DNA of 44,066 bases, from contig NZ_JAAGWH010000029.1 in the NCBI RefSeq assembly GCF_010682105.1, forward strand, positions 1-44,066, given 5' to 3'. Under the pieces are notes generated by a model that saw nothing but the letters and a program-made list of their open reading frames with translations, searched no databases and was not told the origin of the DNA. Positions 23,127 to 30,148 of the stretch are shown here, one piece after another. Within the stretch, counting starts at the first letter, position 1, and each line of letters begins with the position of its first letter. The position numbers were made by a program, and so were the translations under genes. The DNA is from Modestobacter muralis. GTDB taxonomy: Bacteria > Actinomycetota > Actinomycetes > Mycobacteriales > Geodermatophilaceae.

Positions 23127-24623
23127 ATGGAGCAGGCCGATCCGATGAACGTGGTGGTGATCGGGGCGGGCCCGGCTGGCCTCACCGCCGCGTACGAGCT
23201 CACCAAGCGCCACGTGCCGGTGACGGTCGTCGAGGGCGACGCGATGGTCGGCGGGATCAGCCGCACCGCGGAGCGGGAGGGCTGGCGCTTCGACATCGGC
23301 GGGCACCGCTTCTTCACCAAGGTGCCCGAGGTCGAGGCGCTGTGGCACGAGATCCTCCCCGACGAGGACTTCCTGCTCCGGCCGCGGATGAGCCGCATCT
23401 TCTACGACGGCAAGCTCTACGACTACCCGCTCAAGGCCTCCAACGCCCTGCGCAACCTGGGCCCGGTGGAGGCCGTGCGCTCGGTGGCCTCCTACCTGGC
23501 CGCGAAGGTCCGCCCGCCGAAGGAGGACACCCTCGAGGGCTGGATCGTCGCGCGCTTCGGCCGGCGGCTCTACGAGCACTTCTTCAAGACCTACAACGAG
23601 AAGCTCTGGGGCGTCCCGGTCGACAAGCTGCCGGCCGACTTCGCCGCCCAGCGGATCAAGAACCTCTCGCTCACCGGTGCGGTGATCAACGCGCTGACGC
23701 CCAAGCGCAAGCAGACCGCGATCACCTCGCTGATCGAGGAGTTCCAGTACCCCAAGTACGGCCCCGGGATGATGTGGGAGGCCGCCGCGGAGAAGGTCAC
23801 CGCCGGCGGTGGCACCGTGGTCCTGGAGGAGAAGATCCAGACCGTCCACTGGGAGCCCGGCCGTGGCGTCACCGGCCTGACCTCCGTCGTCACCGGCGGG
23901 TACGGCCCGGGCGCGGGCGCGCCGGAGGCCACCCGCACCGACATCGGCGCGCACAAGGACTACCCGGCCGACCACGTCATCTCCTCGATGCCGTTCTCCT
24001 CCCTGGTCCGCGCACTCGACCCGGCCCCGCCGGCCGAGGTCCTCGCCGCCGCCGACGGGCTGAAGTACCGCGACTTCCTCACCGTCGCCGTGGTGCTGCC
24101 GGTCGAAGCCGGCTTCCCGGACAACTGGATCTACATCCACTCCCCGGAGGTCGAGGTCGGCCGGATCCAGAACTTCGGGTCGTGGTCGCCGTACCTGGTC
24201 AAGGACGGCCGCACCTGCCTGGGCATGGAGTACTTCGTCAACGTCGGCGACGACACCTGGAACCGCTCCGACACCGACCTCATCGCCCAGGGCGGCCGGG
24301 AGCTCGAGCACCTCGGGCTGGCGAAGGCCGCCGACGTCGAGCGCGGCTTCGTCGTCCGGATGCCGAAGGCCTACCCGTTCTACGACGCCGGCTACAAGGC
24401 CAACGTCGAGGTCATCCGGCAGTGGATCGAGGCGAACACGCCCAACCTGCACCCGGTCGGGCGCAACGGCATGTTCCGCTACAACAACCAGGACCACTCG
24501 ATGCTCACCGCGCAGCTGACCGTGCAGAACATCGCCGACGGGACGCACCACGACGTGTGGGACGTCAACGTCGAGGAGGACTACCACGAGCAGGGGCCGG
24601 CCGACCGCGAGGCCGACCGCTGA
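23127..24623 (+). CDS. NAD(P)/FAD-dependent oxidoreductase of the amine-oxidase / UDP-galactopyranose mutase-like type
   Basis: The 498-residue flavoprotein begins with the FAD-binding motif VVVIGAGPAGLTAAYELTKR and an acidic strand end VTVVEGD. It continues with GGISRTAEREGWRFDIGGHRFFTK, which resembles the UDP-galactopyranose mutase and protoporphyrinogen-oxidase fold. The middle has FFKTYNEKLWGVP and KYGPGMMWEAAAEKV. The C-terminal FAD lobe ends GRNGMFRYNNQDHSMLTAQL. Homologues are often near cell-wall sugar or glycosyltransferase genes, but none is adjacent here. The substrate is unknown. The ATG at 23127 has GAGGGG 10 bases upstream; ATG 23145 is an alternative. GATCAGG palindromes flank it on both sides. 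Confidence 0.88.
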   Translation: MEQADPMNVVVIGAGPAGLTAAYELTKRHVPVTVVEGDAMVGGISRTAEREGWRFDIGGHRFFTKVPEVEALWHEILPDEDFLLRPRMSRIFYDGKLYDYPLKASNALRNLGPVEAVRSVASYLAAKVRPPKEDTLEGWIVARFGRRLYEHFFKTYNEKLWGVPVDKLPADFAAQRIKNLSLTGAVINALTPKRKQTAITSLIEEFQYPKYGPGMMWEAAAEKVTAGGGTVVLEEKIQTVHWEPGRGVTGLTSVVTGGYGPGAGAPEATRTDIGAHKDYPADHVISSMPFSSLVRALDPAPPAEVLAAADGLKYRDFLTVAVVLPVEAGFPDNWIYIHSPEVEVGRIQNFGSWSPYLVKDGRTCLGMEYFVNVGDDTWNRSDTDLIAQGGRELEHLGLAKAADVERGFVVRMPKAYPFYDAGYKANVEVIRQWIEANTPNLHPVGRNGMFRYNNQDHSMLTAQLTVQNIADGTHHDVWDVNVEEDYHEQGPADREADR

Positions 24624-24632
24624 CGCTGCTCC

Positions 24633-24663
24633 CAGCCGGGATCAGGTGACCTGATCCCGGCTG
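24633..24663. terminator. Hairpin 1 of 3: perfect GATCAGGT-type palindrome
   Basis: Fifteen-base arms, CAGCCGGGATCAGGT and its complement, are separated by one base. The core GATCAGGT-G-ACCTGATC is identical to the right arm of the repeat at 22973-22994. It begins 10 bp after the oxidoreductase stop and may be a terminator or a protein-binding site. Confidence 0.7.
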
Positions 24664-24697
24664 CTCCTGGCTCACGGTGCGCGGTGAGCCAGGAGCA
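24662..24697. terminator. Hairpin 2 of 3
   Basis: A perfect 14-bp stem, TGCTCCTGGCTCAC (24662-24675) with 24684-24697, has an 8-base loop. It is placed directly against hairpin 1. Confidence 0.7.
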
Positions 24698-24707
24698 CCG
24701 GCGCTGA

Positions 24708-24744
24708 GCCGGGGCGGGCAGCGATGACTTCCGCCCGCCCCGGC
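24708..24744. terminator. Hairpin 3 of 3
   Basis: A perfect 12-bp stem, GCCGGGGCGGGC (24708-24719) with GCCCGCCCCGGC (24733-24744), has a 13-base loop. It ends 13 bp before the start of the BNR-repeat gene, so it could also affect that gene's translation. Confidence 0.65.
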
Positions 24745-24757
24745 GGTCTCCTGCTGC

Positions 24758-25837
24758 ATGACGACCACGCTGCTGGCGATCGGCACCCGCAAGGGGCTCT
24801 GGCTCGCGACGAGTGAGGACCGGCGCACCTGGTCGCTCTCCTCGCCGCACTTCCTGATGACCGAGGTGCCCAGCGTGGGCATCGACGTCCGCTCCGGCCG
24901 CGCCCGGCTGATGGTCGGGGTGCGCTCGGAGCACTTCGGGCCCACCGTCGTGCACTCCGACGACCTCGGCGTCACCTGGGACGAGCCGGCCGGAGGGGCC
25001 GTCCGGTTCCCGGCCGACACCGGCGCCGCGGTCGAGCGGATCTGGCAGCTGCAGCCGGACTCCGCCGACCGCCCCGGCGTCGTGTGGGCCGGCTGCGAGC
25101 CGATCTCGGTGTGGCGGTCTGAGGACGGCGGCACCTCCTTCGCCCTCGACCGCGGGCTGTGGGACCACCCGCACCGCACCGAGTGGGGTGCCGGCTACGG
25201 CGGGGCGGCCGCGCACTCCGTCGTCCCCGGGCTGAACGGCACCGTGCACGTGGCGATGAGCACCGGTGGCGTCTACCGGACGACGGACGGCGGGAGCTCC
25301 TGGCAGCCGCGCAACGCCGGCATCGGCGCCTACTTCATGCCCGGCCCGGCGCCGGAGTTCGGCCAGTGCGTGCACAAGATCGCCCGGGACGCCGCCGACC
25401 CGCGCCGGCTGTACGCCCAGAACCACCACGGCGTGTACCGCTCCGACGACGACGGCGACTCCTGGACCTCGATCGCCGACGGTCTGCCCTCGGACTTCGG
25501 CTTCGTCATGCTGGCCCACCCCTCCCGCGGCGGCACGATCTGGGTGGTGCCACTGGTCGCCGACGGTGAGCGGGTGCCGCCGGGCGGCCGGCTCGCCGTG
25601 CACCGCAGCGACGACGCCGGGGCGACCTGGCGGGAGCTGCGCACCGGGCTGCCCGACGTGGAGTTCAACGCGGTGCTCCGCGACGCTGCGTGCGTGGACG
25701 GCAGCGACCCGGCCGGGGTCTACCTGGGCACCCGTGGCGGGGACGTGTACGCCAGCGCGGACGAGGGGGAGTCGTTCACCCACGTCGCCGGGCACCTGCC
25801 CGACGTGCTGTGCGTGCGGGCCGCGGTGCTCCCGTGA
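24758..25837 (+). CDS. BNR/Asp-box repeat beta-propeller protein (sialidase-like fold)
   Basis: The 359-residue protein has no signal peptide, so it is probably cytoplasmic. It contains repeated Asp-box blades of the S-x-D-x-G-x-[ST]-W/F type: SDDLGVTW, SEDGGTSF, TTDGGSSW, SDDDGDSW, SDDAGATW and SADEGESF. This indicates a six- or seven-bladed propeller. The first strand TTLLAIGTRKGLWLATS and the segment WDHPHRTEWGAGYGGAAAHSV are characteristic of a conserved actinobacterial branch. Automated labels such as exo-alpha-sialidase would be misleading, because sialidase arginine/tyrosine residues are not evident. It is followed after 22 bp by a MoaD/ThiS-like gene, which suggests a joint function. 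Confidence 0.85.
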   Translation: MTTTLLAIGTRKGLWLATSEDRRTWSLSSPHFLMTEVPSVGIDVRSGRARLMVGVRSEHFGPTVVHSDDLGVTWDEPAGGAVRFPADTGAAVERIWQLQPDSADRPGVVWAGCEPISVWRSEDGGTSFALDRGLWDHPHRTEWGAGYGGAAAHSVVPGLNGTVHVAMSTGGVYRTTDGGSSWQPRNAGIGAYFMPGPAPEFGQCVHKIARDAADPRRLYAQNHHGVYRSDDDGDSWTSIADGLPSDFGFVMLAHPSRGGTIWVVPLVADGERVPPGGRLAVHRSDDAGATWRELRTGLPDVEFNAVLRDAACVDGSDPAGVYLGTRGGDVYASADEGESFTHVAGHLPDVLCVRAAVLP

Positions 25838-25859
25838 CCGCGCCTGCCGAGGTGGGACC

Positions 25860-26144
25860 GTGATCGTGCCGGTGCGGCTGTCCCGCATGCTGGCCGACGT
25901 CAGCGGCGGCCGGACGTCGATGTCGCTGGACCTGCCCGCGCCGGTCACCGTCGGTGCACTGCTGGACGCCCTGGCCGCCGACCACCCGGTGTTCGACCGG
26001 CGGGTGCGGGACGAGACCGGTGCGCTGCGCCGCTTCGTGAACGTCTACGTCGGCGGGGACGAGGTGCGCCGGCTGTCCGGGCTGGCCACCGAGGTACCGG
26101 CCGGGGTCGAGGTGATGGTCGTGCAGTCCGTCGCCGGCGGCTGA
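25860..26144 (+). CDS. MoaD/ThiS family sulfur-carrier-like protein
   Basis: The 94-residue protein has a ubiquitin-like fold pattern (VTVGALLDALAADHP, FVNVYVGGDEVR, PAGVEVMVVQSVAGG). It ends exactly in Gly-Gly, the form needed for adenylation and thiocarboxylate formation. It could serve molybdopterin, thiamine or an amino-acid/cofactor sulfuration path. No molybdopterin or thiamine gene is nearby, and its partner seems to be the BNR-repeat gene upstream. GTG 25860 follows GAGGTGGG. It converges on the MarR gene with 8 bp between the stops. Confidence 0.88.
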   Translation: MIVPVRLSRMLADVSGGRTSMSLDLPAPVTVGALLDALAADHPVFDRRVRDETGALRRFVNVYVGGDEVRRLSGLATEVPAGVEVMVVQSVAGG

Positions 26145-26152
26145 CCCGGCCC

Positions 26153-26596
26153 TCAGGGCTGTCGGCCCTCCAGTGCGGTGACGCAGGCGGCGAGGTCCGC
26201 CCGCAGGCGGGCCACCTCGGCGGCGGAGCGGTCCTGCAGCATGCGGCTCTCGACCCCGGCGATCGCACGGCTGGCGCGGCCGAGCAGGTCGGTGCCCGCC
26301 GGGGTCAGCTGGGTGGGCAGCGCGCGCCCCTGGGGGGCGGTGGAACGGCTCAGCAGGCCGCGGTCCTGCAGGCCCTGCAGCACCGACTGCATCGACTGCC
26401 GGGTGACGAACACCCCGCGGGCCAGCTCGGCGGCGGACAGGCCCGGGCGCTGGCCCAGCAGCTCCAGGCAGGAGTACTGGGTGACGGTGAGCGAGAGCGG
26501 CTCGAGCGCGGCCTCCATCGCCGCCCGCAGGGCGGTCGCCGCCTGCTTGAGGGCGTAGCCGACGGAGGAGTCCAGGTCGACCTCTCGTTGCGCCAT
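26153..26596 (-). CDS. MarR-family transcriptional regulator
   Basis: The 147-residue protein has the winged-helix core typical of MarR. LTVTQYSCLELLGQRPG leads into the helix-turn-helix SAAELARGVFVTRQSMQSVL (about 54-73), with wing residues GLLSRSTAPQGRALPTQLT. Long N- and C-terminal helices form the dimer interface. It is divergent from the glyoxalase gene, with two matching 18-bp palindromes between them, one overlapping its own ATG. It therefore represses itself and probably the glyoxalase gene. The inducer is unknown. Confidence 0.93.
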   Translation of the reverse strand: MAQREVDLDSSVGYALKQAATALRAAMEAALEPLSLTVTQYSCLELLGQRPGLSAAELARGVFVTRQSMQSVLQGLQDRGLLSRSTAPQGRALPTQLTPAGTDLLGRASRAIAGVESRMLQDRSAAEVARLRADLAACVTALEGRQP

Positions 26597-26612
26597 GTCA
26601 GGAGTCTGACAT
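26595..26612. promoter_or_regulatory. MarR operator, site 1
   Basis: ATGTCAGGAGTCTGACAT is an inverted repeat with half-site ATGTCAG and complement CTGACAT. It overlaps the start codon of the regulator gene. It shares half-sites with site 2, centred 28 bp away. Confidence 0.8.
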
Positions 26613-26622
26613 AGGCTGACAC

Positions 26623-26640
26623 ATGTCAGGAACCTGACAT
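26623..26640. promoter_or_regulatory. MarR operator, site 2
   Basis: ATGTCAGGAACCTGACAT has the same half-sites as site 1 and an even closer palindrome. It lies 17 bp before the glyoxalase ATG. A further single half-site, GCTGACA, lies between the two. Confidence 0.8.
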
Positions 26641-26657
26641 GTACCCGAGGAGACCTC

Positions 26658-27032
26658 ATGGCCGCTGTGACCGGACCCGACTTCATCGCCCTGCAGGTGC
26701 GCGACCTGGCGGCGTCGGCCGCCTTCTACGAGCAGCGGCTGGGGCTGCGCCGCGCCCCGGTGAGCCCGCCGCACGGGGTCGTGTTCGCCACGACGCCGAT
26801 CGCCTTCGCCGTGCGCGAGCCGCTGCCCGGCGTCGACCTGGACGCCGCCCTGCCGCGGCCCGGTGTGGGCGTCGCGGTGTGGCTGCACGCCGACGACGCC
26901 CAGGAGCTCCACGACTCCCTGGCCGGTGCCGCGGTGCCGATCCTGGCCGCGCCCGTCGACGGGCCGTTCGGCCGCACCTTCACCTTCGCCGACCCCGACG
27001 GCTACGCCGTCACCGTCCACGACCGCGCCTGA
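26658..27032 (+). CDS. VOC/glyoxalase-family protein
   Basis: The 124-residue protein has the two beta-alpha-beta-beta-beta modules of the VOC superfamily. DFIALQVRDLAASAAFYEQRLGL opens the first, and RTFTFADPDGYAVTVHD closes the second. The usual metal ligands are only partly present (His in VWLHADD, no clear terminal Glu). It may be a metal-dependent detoxifying enzyme or a binding protein of the bleomycin-resistance type. GGAG precedes the ATG. Divergence from a MarR gene with twin operators suggests an inducible detoxification role. Confidence 0.85.
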   Translation: MAAVTGPDFIALQVRDLAASAAFYEQRLGLRRAPVSPPHGVVFATTPIAFAVREPLPGVDLDAALPRPGVGVAVWLHADDAQELHDSLAGAAVPILAAPVDGPFGRTFTFADPDGYAVTVHDRA

Positions 27033-27055
27033 CGATCCCCTGGTCGTCGCCGGCC

Positions 27056-27808
27056 TCAGGGCAGCAGCAGGGCGGCGACCAGCAGGGTGACCGTGGCGGT
27101 GACCTCGCCGAGCGCGCCCATCACGTCGCCGTTCACCCCGCCCAGCCGGGCGCTGGCCCGCCGGCGGAGCAGCTCGGCGGCCCCCCAGCCCAGGACGACG
27201 GCGACCGCGAACCGGGGGTCGGCTCCAGCTGCTGCGGCCAGGGTGAGCAGTGCGACGGCGGCGAGCCAGCGGCGGGAGACCGTGCCGGCCACGGCCTGGC
27301 CCAGCGACGAGCCGGCGGCGATCGCGGTGCCGGTCAGGCCGGTGCGGGTCATCGCGACCCGGGCGGCCACCGTGGCCGCGGGCAGGGCCGCCCAGCCGCC
27401 GTCCACGGTGAGCAGTGGGGCCAGGCAGGCGACCTGCAGCAACAGGGCGAGGACGAGGGTGACGACCCCGAAGGGGCCGACGTCGCCGGCGCGCATCACC
27501 GCGAGCGCCTTCTCCGGGCCACGCAGGGGGCCCAGCCCGTCGGCGGTGTCGGCCAGCCCGTCGAGGTGCAGGCCCCGGGTCAGCGCGGCCAGGACGGCGA
27601 CGGCCAGCACCGCCCCGATCAGCGGCTCGCCGTACCGGGCGGCGAGCCAGCCGACCGCGGTCGCGGCCGCGCCCAGCACCAGGCCGACCAGGGGCGCCCA
27701 GGGGAGCACGCCGCGGGCGGTCTCGGCCGCCGGCACCCGGGCGATGGACAGCATCGCGAACGACTCCGCCGGCCCGGTCCAGGGGCGGCGCGTCCCGCTC
27801 GGTGTCAT
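27056..27808 (-). CDS. cobS: Adenosylcobinamide-GDP ribazoletransferase (cobalamin synthase)
   Basis: The 250-residue membrane protein joins adenosylcobinamide-GDP with alpha-ribazole, the last assembly step of the nucleotide loop. The family signature LTRGLHLDGLADTADGL (about 87-103) carries the metal-binding aspartates. It is followed by RAGDVGPFGVVTL and several transmembrane segments, with GGVNGDVMGALGEVTATVTLLV near the end. The start ATG 27808 overlaps the cobU stop (ATGA). This is CobS in the Salmonella sense (cobalamin synthase), not the CobS subunit of cobaltochelatase. Confidence 0.95.
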   Translation of the reverse strand: MTPSGTRRPWTGPAESFAMLSIARVPAAETARGVLPWAPLVGLVLGAAATAVGWLAARYGEPLIGAVLAVAVLAALTRGLHLDGLADTADGLGPLRGPEKALAVMRAGDVGPFGVVTLVLALLLQVACLAPLLTVDGGWAALPAATVAARVAMTRTGLTGTAIAAGSSLGQAVAGTVSRRWLAAVALLTLAAAAGADPRFAVAVVLGWGAAELLRRRASARLGGVNGDVMGALGEVTATVTLLVAALLLP

Positions 27809-28371
27809 CGCAGGCGTTGGGGGAGGCCGGCGACCACGAACCAGACCTCGTCGGCGGTCGCGGCCAGCCGCTGGTTGACGGTGCCCAGGGTGTCCCGGAA
27901 CAGGCGGCCGGCGCGTGTCTCGGGCACCACGCCCAGCCCCACCTCGTCGCTGACGGCCACCACGTGCGCCGGGGTCATCACCCAGTTGCTGACCAGGGCG
28001 TCGCAGCGCTCGGCCAGCCGTTCGCGCGCGGCGACGGCGTCGGCGGGGGAGCGGTCGGCGGCGTGCGCCCCGGCGTCGTCGGCGACGTCCCAGATGCCGG
28101 TCTCGTCCATGAGCGCGGCGACCCAGGTGGTCACGCTGTCGACCAGCACCGCACCGCCCCGCACCAGCTCCGAGGGCGCGGTGGTCTCGACCGTCGTCCA
28201 GTGCGCCGGGCGGCGGGCGCGGTGGGTGGCGACCCGGGCGGCCCACTCGGCGTCGGCGGCGTCGACCTGGGAGGTGGCCAGGTAGGTGACCTCGTCCCAG
28301 CCCTCCAGCAGCTGCTCGGCGTGCGCCGACTTCCCCGACCGCGAGCCGCCCAGGACCAGCACCCTGCTCAC
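27805..28371 (-). CDS. cobU: Adenosylcobinamide kinase / adenosylcobinamide-phosphate guanylyltransferase
   Basis: The 188-residue enzyme phosphorylates adenosylcobinamide and then transfers GMP. It has the P-loop VLVLGGSRSGKSAHAEQ at the N-terminus. The conserved histidine that accepts GMP is in ATHRARRP (about residue 50). VLVDSVTTWVAALM is the Walker B region, and VVAVSDEVGLGVVPETRAGRLFRDTLG is a typical family segment. The GTG start overlaps the stop of a 25-codon ORF upstream (GTGA), and its stop overlaps cobS. The whole unit is tightly coupled. Confidence 0.96.
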   Translation of the reverse strand: MSRVLVLGGSRSGKSAHAEQLLEGWDEVTYLATSQVDAADAEWAARVATHRARRPAHWTTVETTAPSELVRGGAVLVDSVTTWVAALMDETGIWDVADDAGAHAADRSPADAVAARERLAERCDALVSNWVMTPAHVVAVSDEVGLGVVPETRAGRLFRDTLGTVNQRLAATADEVWFVVAGLPQRLR

Positions 28372-28445
28372 GGCTGGTCCTCGGACTCGGCCCGCTCCTC
28401 CGTCGCCGGCGTTCCCGGCTGGCCCGTCGCCGTCACGGTGCTCAT
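28368..28445 (-). CDS. Candidate 25-aa coupled micro-ORF between the phosphatase gene and cobU
   Basis: ATG 28445 overlaps the phosphatase stop as ATGA, and its TGA overlaps the GTG of cobU as GTGA. The ORF therefore exactly fills the gap between two genes in the same style as their neighbours. The predicted peptide starts MSTVTATGQPGTPATEERA and is hydrophilic and acidic, with no domain. It may only serve to carry ribosomes from one gene to the next, since the cobU ribosome site lies inside it, or it may be a real small protein. Confidence 0.45.
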   Translation of the reverse strand: MSTVTATGQPGTPATEERAESEDQP

Positions 28446-29005
28446 GCCAGCTCCAGCCGGGTGACCGTGCCGTTGTGGGGGGTGACCGCGGGCATCGCGT
28501 CGGGCCCGAGCCCGGCGACGACCGCCTGGACGGCGCGGATCGTGTCCCCGTGGGTGACCAGGGCGACCACCTCGGCCGGCGGCTCGGCCTGCAGCCGGGT
28601 CAGGTAGCCGGCGACCCGGGCGTGCAGCTGCGCCAGGCTCTCCCCGCCCTCGGCCGACCAGTGCACGTCGGTCCAGTCGACGACGTCCCACAGCTCGCGG
28701 GACGGACGGCCCTCCAGCACCCCGTAGCCCTGCTCGCGCAGTTCGGGGGTGGTGGTGAGGGTCAGGCCGGTGGCGGCCGCGCAGTGCTCGGCGGTCTGCA
28801 CGGCCCGCAGCAGGTCGCTGGAGACCAGCGCCCCGGGGCCGGCGCCGTCGCGGGTGAGCGCGGTCAGCTCGGCCGCGGCGGCCGCTGCCTGCTGGTGGCC
28901 CAGCTCGGTGAGCGGGATGCCGGCCGTCTGGCCCTGCATGCGCCCGGCGGCGTTCCACTCGCTCTGGCCGTGCCGGACGATCAGGAGGGTCAGCGGTGCG
29001 GGCAT
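28442..29005 (-). CDS. Histidine phosphatase family protein, likely alpha-ribazole phosphatase
   Basis: The 187-residue phosphoglycerate-mutase-like enzyme has the catalytic LIVRHGQSEWN (phospho-accepting His at about 12), the second arginine in SSDLLRAVQTAEH, the acid Glu in REQGYGVLEG, and the second histidine in ALVTHGDTIRAV. Its position upstream of cobU and cobS suggests removal of the phosphate from alpha-ribazole 5'-phosphate (CobC activity), but generic phosphatase activity cannot be excluded from sequence. TACGCT lies 9 bases before the ATG, so the leader is very short. It is the first gene of the unit and divergent from the aldo/keto reductase. Confidence 0.85.
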   Translation of the reverse strand: MPAPLTLLIVRHGQSEWNAAGRMQGQTAGIPLTELGHQQAAAAAAELTALTRDGAGPGALVSSDLLRAVQTAEHCAAATGLTLTTTPELREQGYGVLEGRPSRELWDVVDWTDVHWSAEGGESLAQLHARVAGYLTRLQAEPPAEVVALVTHGDTIRAVQAVVAGLGPDAMPAVTPHNGTVTRLELA

Positions 29006-29066
29006 CGTCCCCGCAGCGTAGGTGGTCGAGCCAGCGCCCCTGGCCGGGAGCCCCGACACTGGGGCG

Positions 29067-30056
29067 ATGCGCTTCCTCGATGTGGACGGTCTCGGTCAGG
29101 TCAGCCGGGTGGGCCTGGGCACCTGGCAGTTCGGCTCCCGGGAGTGGGGCTACGGCGACACCTACGCCTCCGGCGGTGCGAGGGACATCGTGCGCCGCGC
29201 CCGTGAGCTGGGCGTCACCCTCTTCGACACCGCGGAGGTCTACGGCACCGGCAAGAGCGAGCGGATCCTCGGCGAGGCGCTCGGCGAGGACCGGGCCTCG
29301 GTGGTCGTGGCCAGCAAGTTCTTCCCGGTGGCGCCGCTGCCCGCCGTCGTCCGAAACCGCGCCGAGGGCAGCGCCCGGCGGCTGCAGCTGGACCGCATCC
29401 CGCTGTACCAGGTCCACTGGCCCAACCCGCTGGTGCCGGACTCGGTGATCATGCCCGGGCTGCGCAGCCTGCTCGACGAGGGGCGGATCGGCGCTGTGGG
29501 CGTCTCCAACTACTCGCTGGACCGCTGGCGGGCCGCTGACGCCGCGCTCGGCCGGCCGGTGGTCAGCAACCAGGTGCGGTTCTCCCTCGCCACGGCCGGT
29601 CCGCTGGACGACCTGGTGCCCTTCGCCGAACGGGAGGGGCGCATGGTCATCGCCTACAGCCCGCTCGCCCAGGGGCTGCTCGGTGGCCGCTACTCCGTCG
29701 ACCACCGCCCCGGCGGGGTCCGGGCGACCAACCCGCTGTTCGGCGCCGAGAACCTGCGCCGCGTCGAGCCGCTGCTCGCGGTGCTCCGTGAGGTCGCCGA
29801 GGCCCACGACGCCAAGCCCGCGCAGGTGGCGCTGGCCTGGCTGATCAGCCAGCCCCAGGTCGTGGTGATCCCCGGCGCGTCCAGCGTCGAGCAGCTGGAG
29901 TCCAACGTCGCGGCGGCCGACCTGGTCCTGACCGAGGGCGAGCGGACCGCGCTCACCGCAGCGGCCCGGGCGTTCACCCCGGCGTCCGCCGTGCGTACGG
30001 CCGGGGACACGGTCCGGGAGCAGGCCGACCGGCTGCGCAGCCGGCTGGGCATCTGA
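29067..30056 (+). CDS. Aldo/keto reductase
   Basis: The 329-residue TIM-barrel oxidoreductase has the catalytic tetrad. Asp and Tyr are in LFDTAEVYGTGKSE (about 50-63), Lys in VVASKFFP, and His in LYQVHWPNP. The NADPH-binding end reads IAYSPLAQGLLGG, then VVIPGASSVEQLESN, with SNQVRFSL in between. The substrate is unknown; the nearest type is the YajO/Kv-beta-like group. A GACACT -10-like hexamer ends 6 bases before the ATG, so it may be leaderless. The 61-bp divergent gap with the cob phosphatase is the shared promoter region. Confidence 0.92.
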   Translation: MRFLDVDGLGQVSRVGLGTWQFGSREWGYGDTYASGGARDIVRRARELGVTLFDTAEVYGTGKSERILGEALGEDRASVVVASKFFPVAPLPAVVRNRAEGSARRLQLDRIPLYQVHWPNPLVPDSVIMPGLRSLLDEGRIGAVGVSNYSLDRWRAADAALGRPVVSNQVRFSLATAGPLDDLVPFAEREGRMVIAYSPLAQGLLGGRYSVDHRPGGVRATNPLFGAENLRRVEPLLAVLREVAEAHDAKPAQVALAWLISQPQVVVIPGASSVEQLESNVAAADLVLTEGERTALTAAARAFTPASAVRTAGDTVREQADRLRSRLGI

Positions 30057-30066
30057 CCCGCTGACC

Positions 30067-30101
30067 GTCGGGCCCGGCGGACCGGCGGTCGGGCCCGGCG
30101 G
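30067..30101. repeat. Direct repeat after the aldo/keto reductase gene
   Basis: The 14-mer GTCGGGCCCGGCGG occurs at 30067-30080 and again at 30088-30101, 21 bp apart. A third, slightly changed copy (GTCAGGCCCGGCGG) lies at 30148 across the stop of the converging HAD-IB gene. The core GGGCCC is palindromic. It possibly aids termination; no other function is visible. Confidence 0.5.
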
Positions 30102-30148
30102 CGCGGCTGTCCCGGTCGCGCCGCGTGAGTGGGGTGGCGACCCGGAGG

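Noticed and set aside
23127-24623. Naming the flavoprotein UDP-galactopyranose mutase (glf)
   Set aside because: It shares the FAD motif and GGHRFF-like segment with that superfamily but is longer than Glf and lacks a clear match to its substrate residues. There is also no galactofuran neighbour.
24758-25837. Assignment of the BNR-repeat protein as a true sialidase
   Set aside because: Asp boxes are present, but there is no signal peptide and no recognisable arginine triad or Tyr/Glu pair. The fold name is safe; the activity is not.
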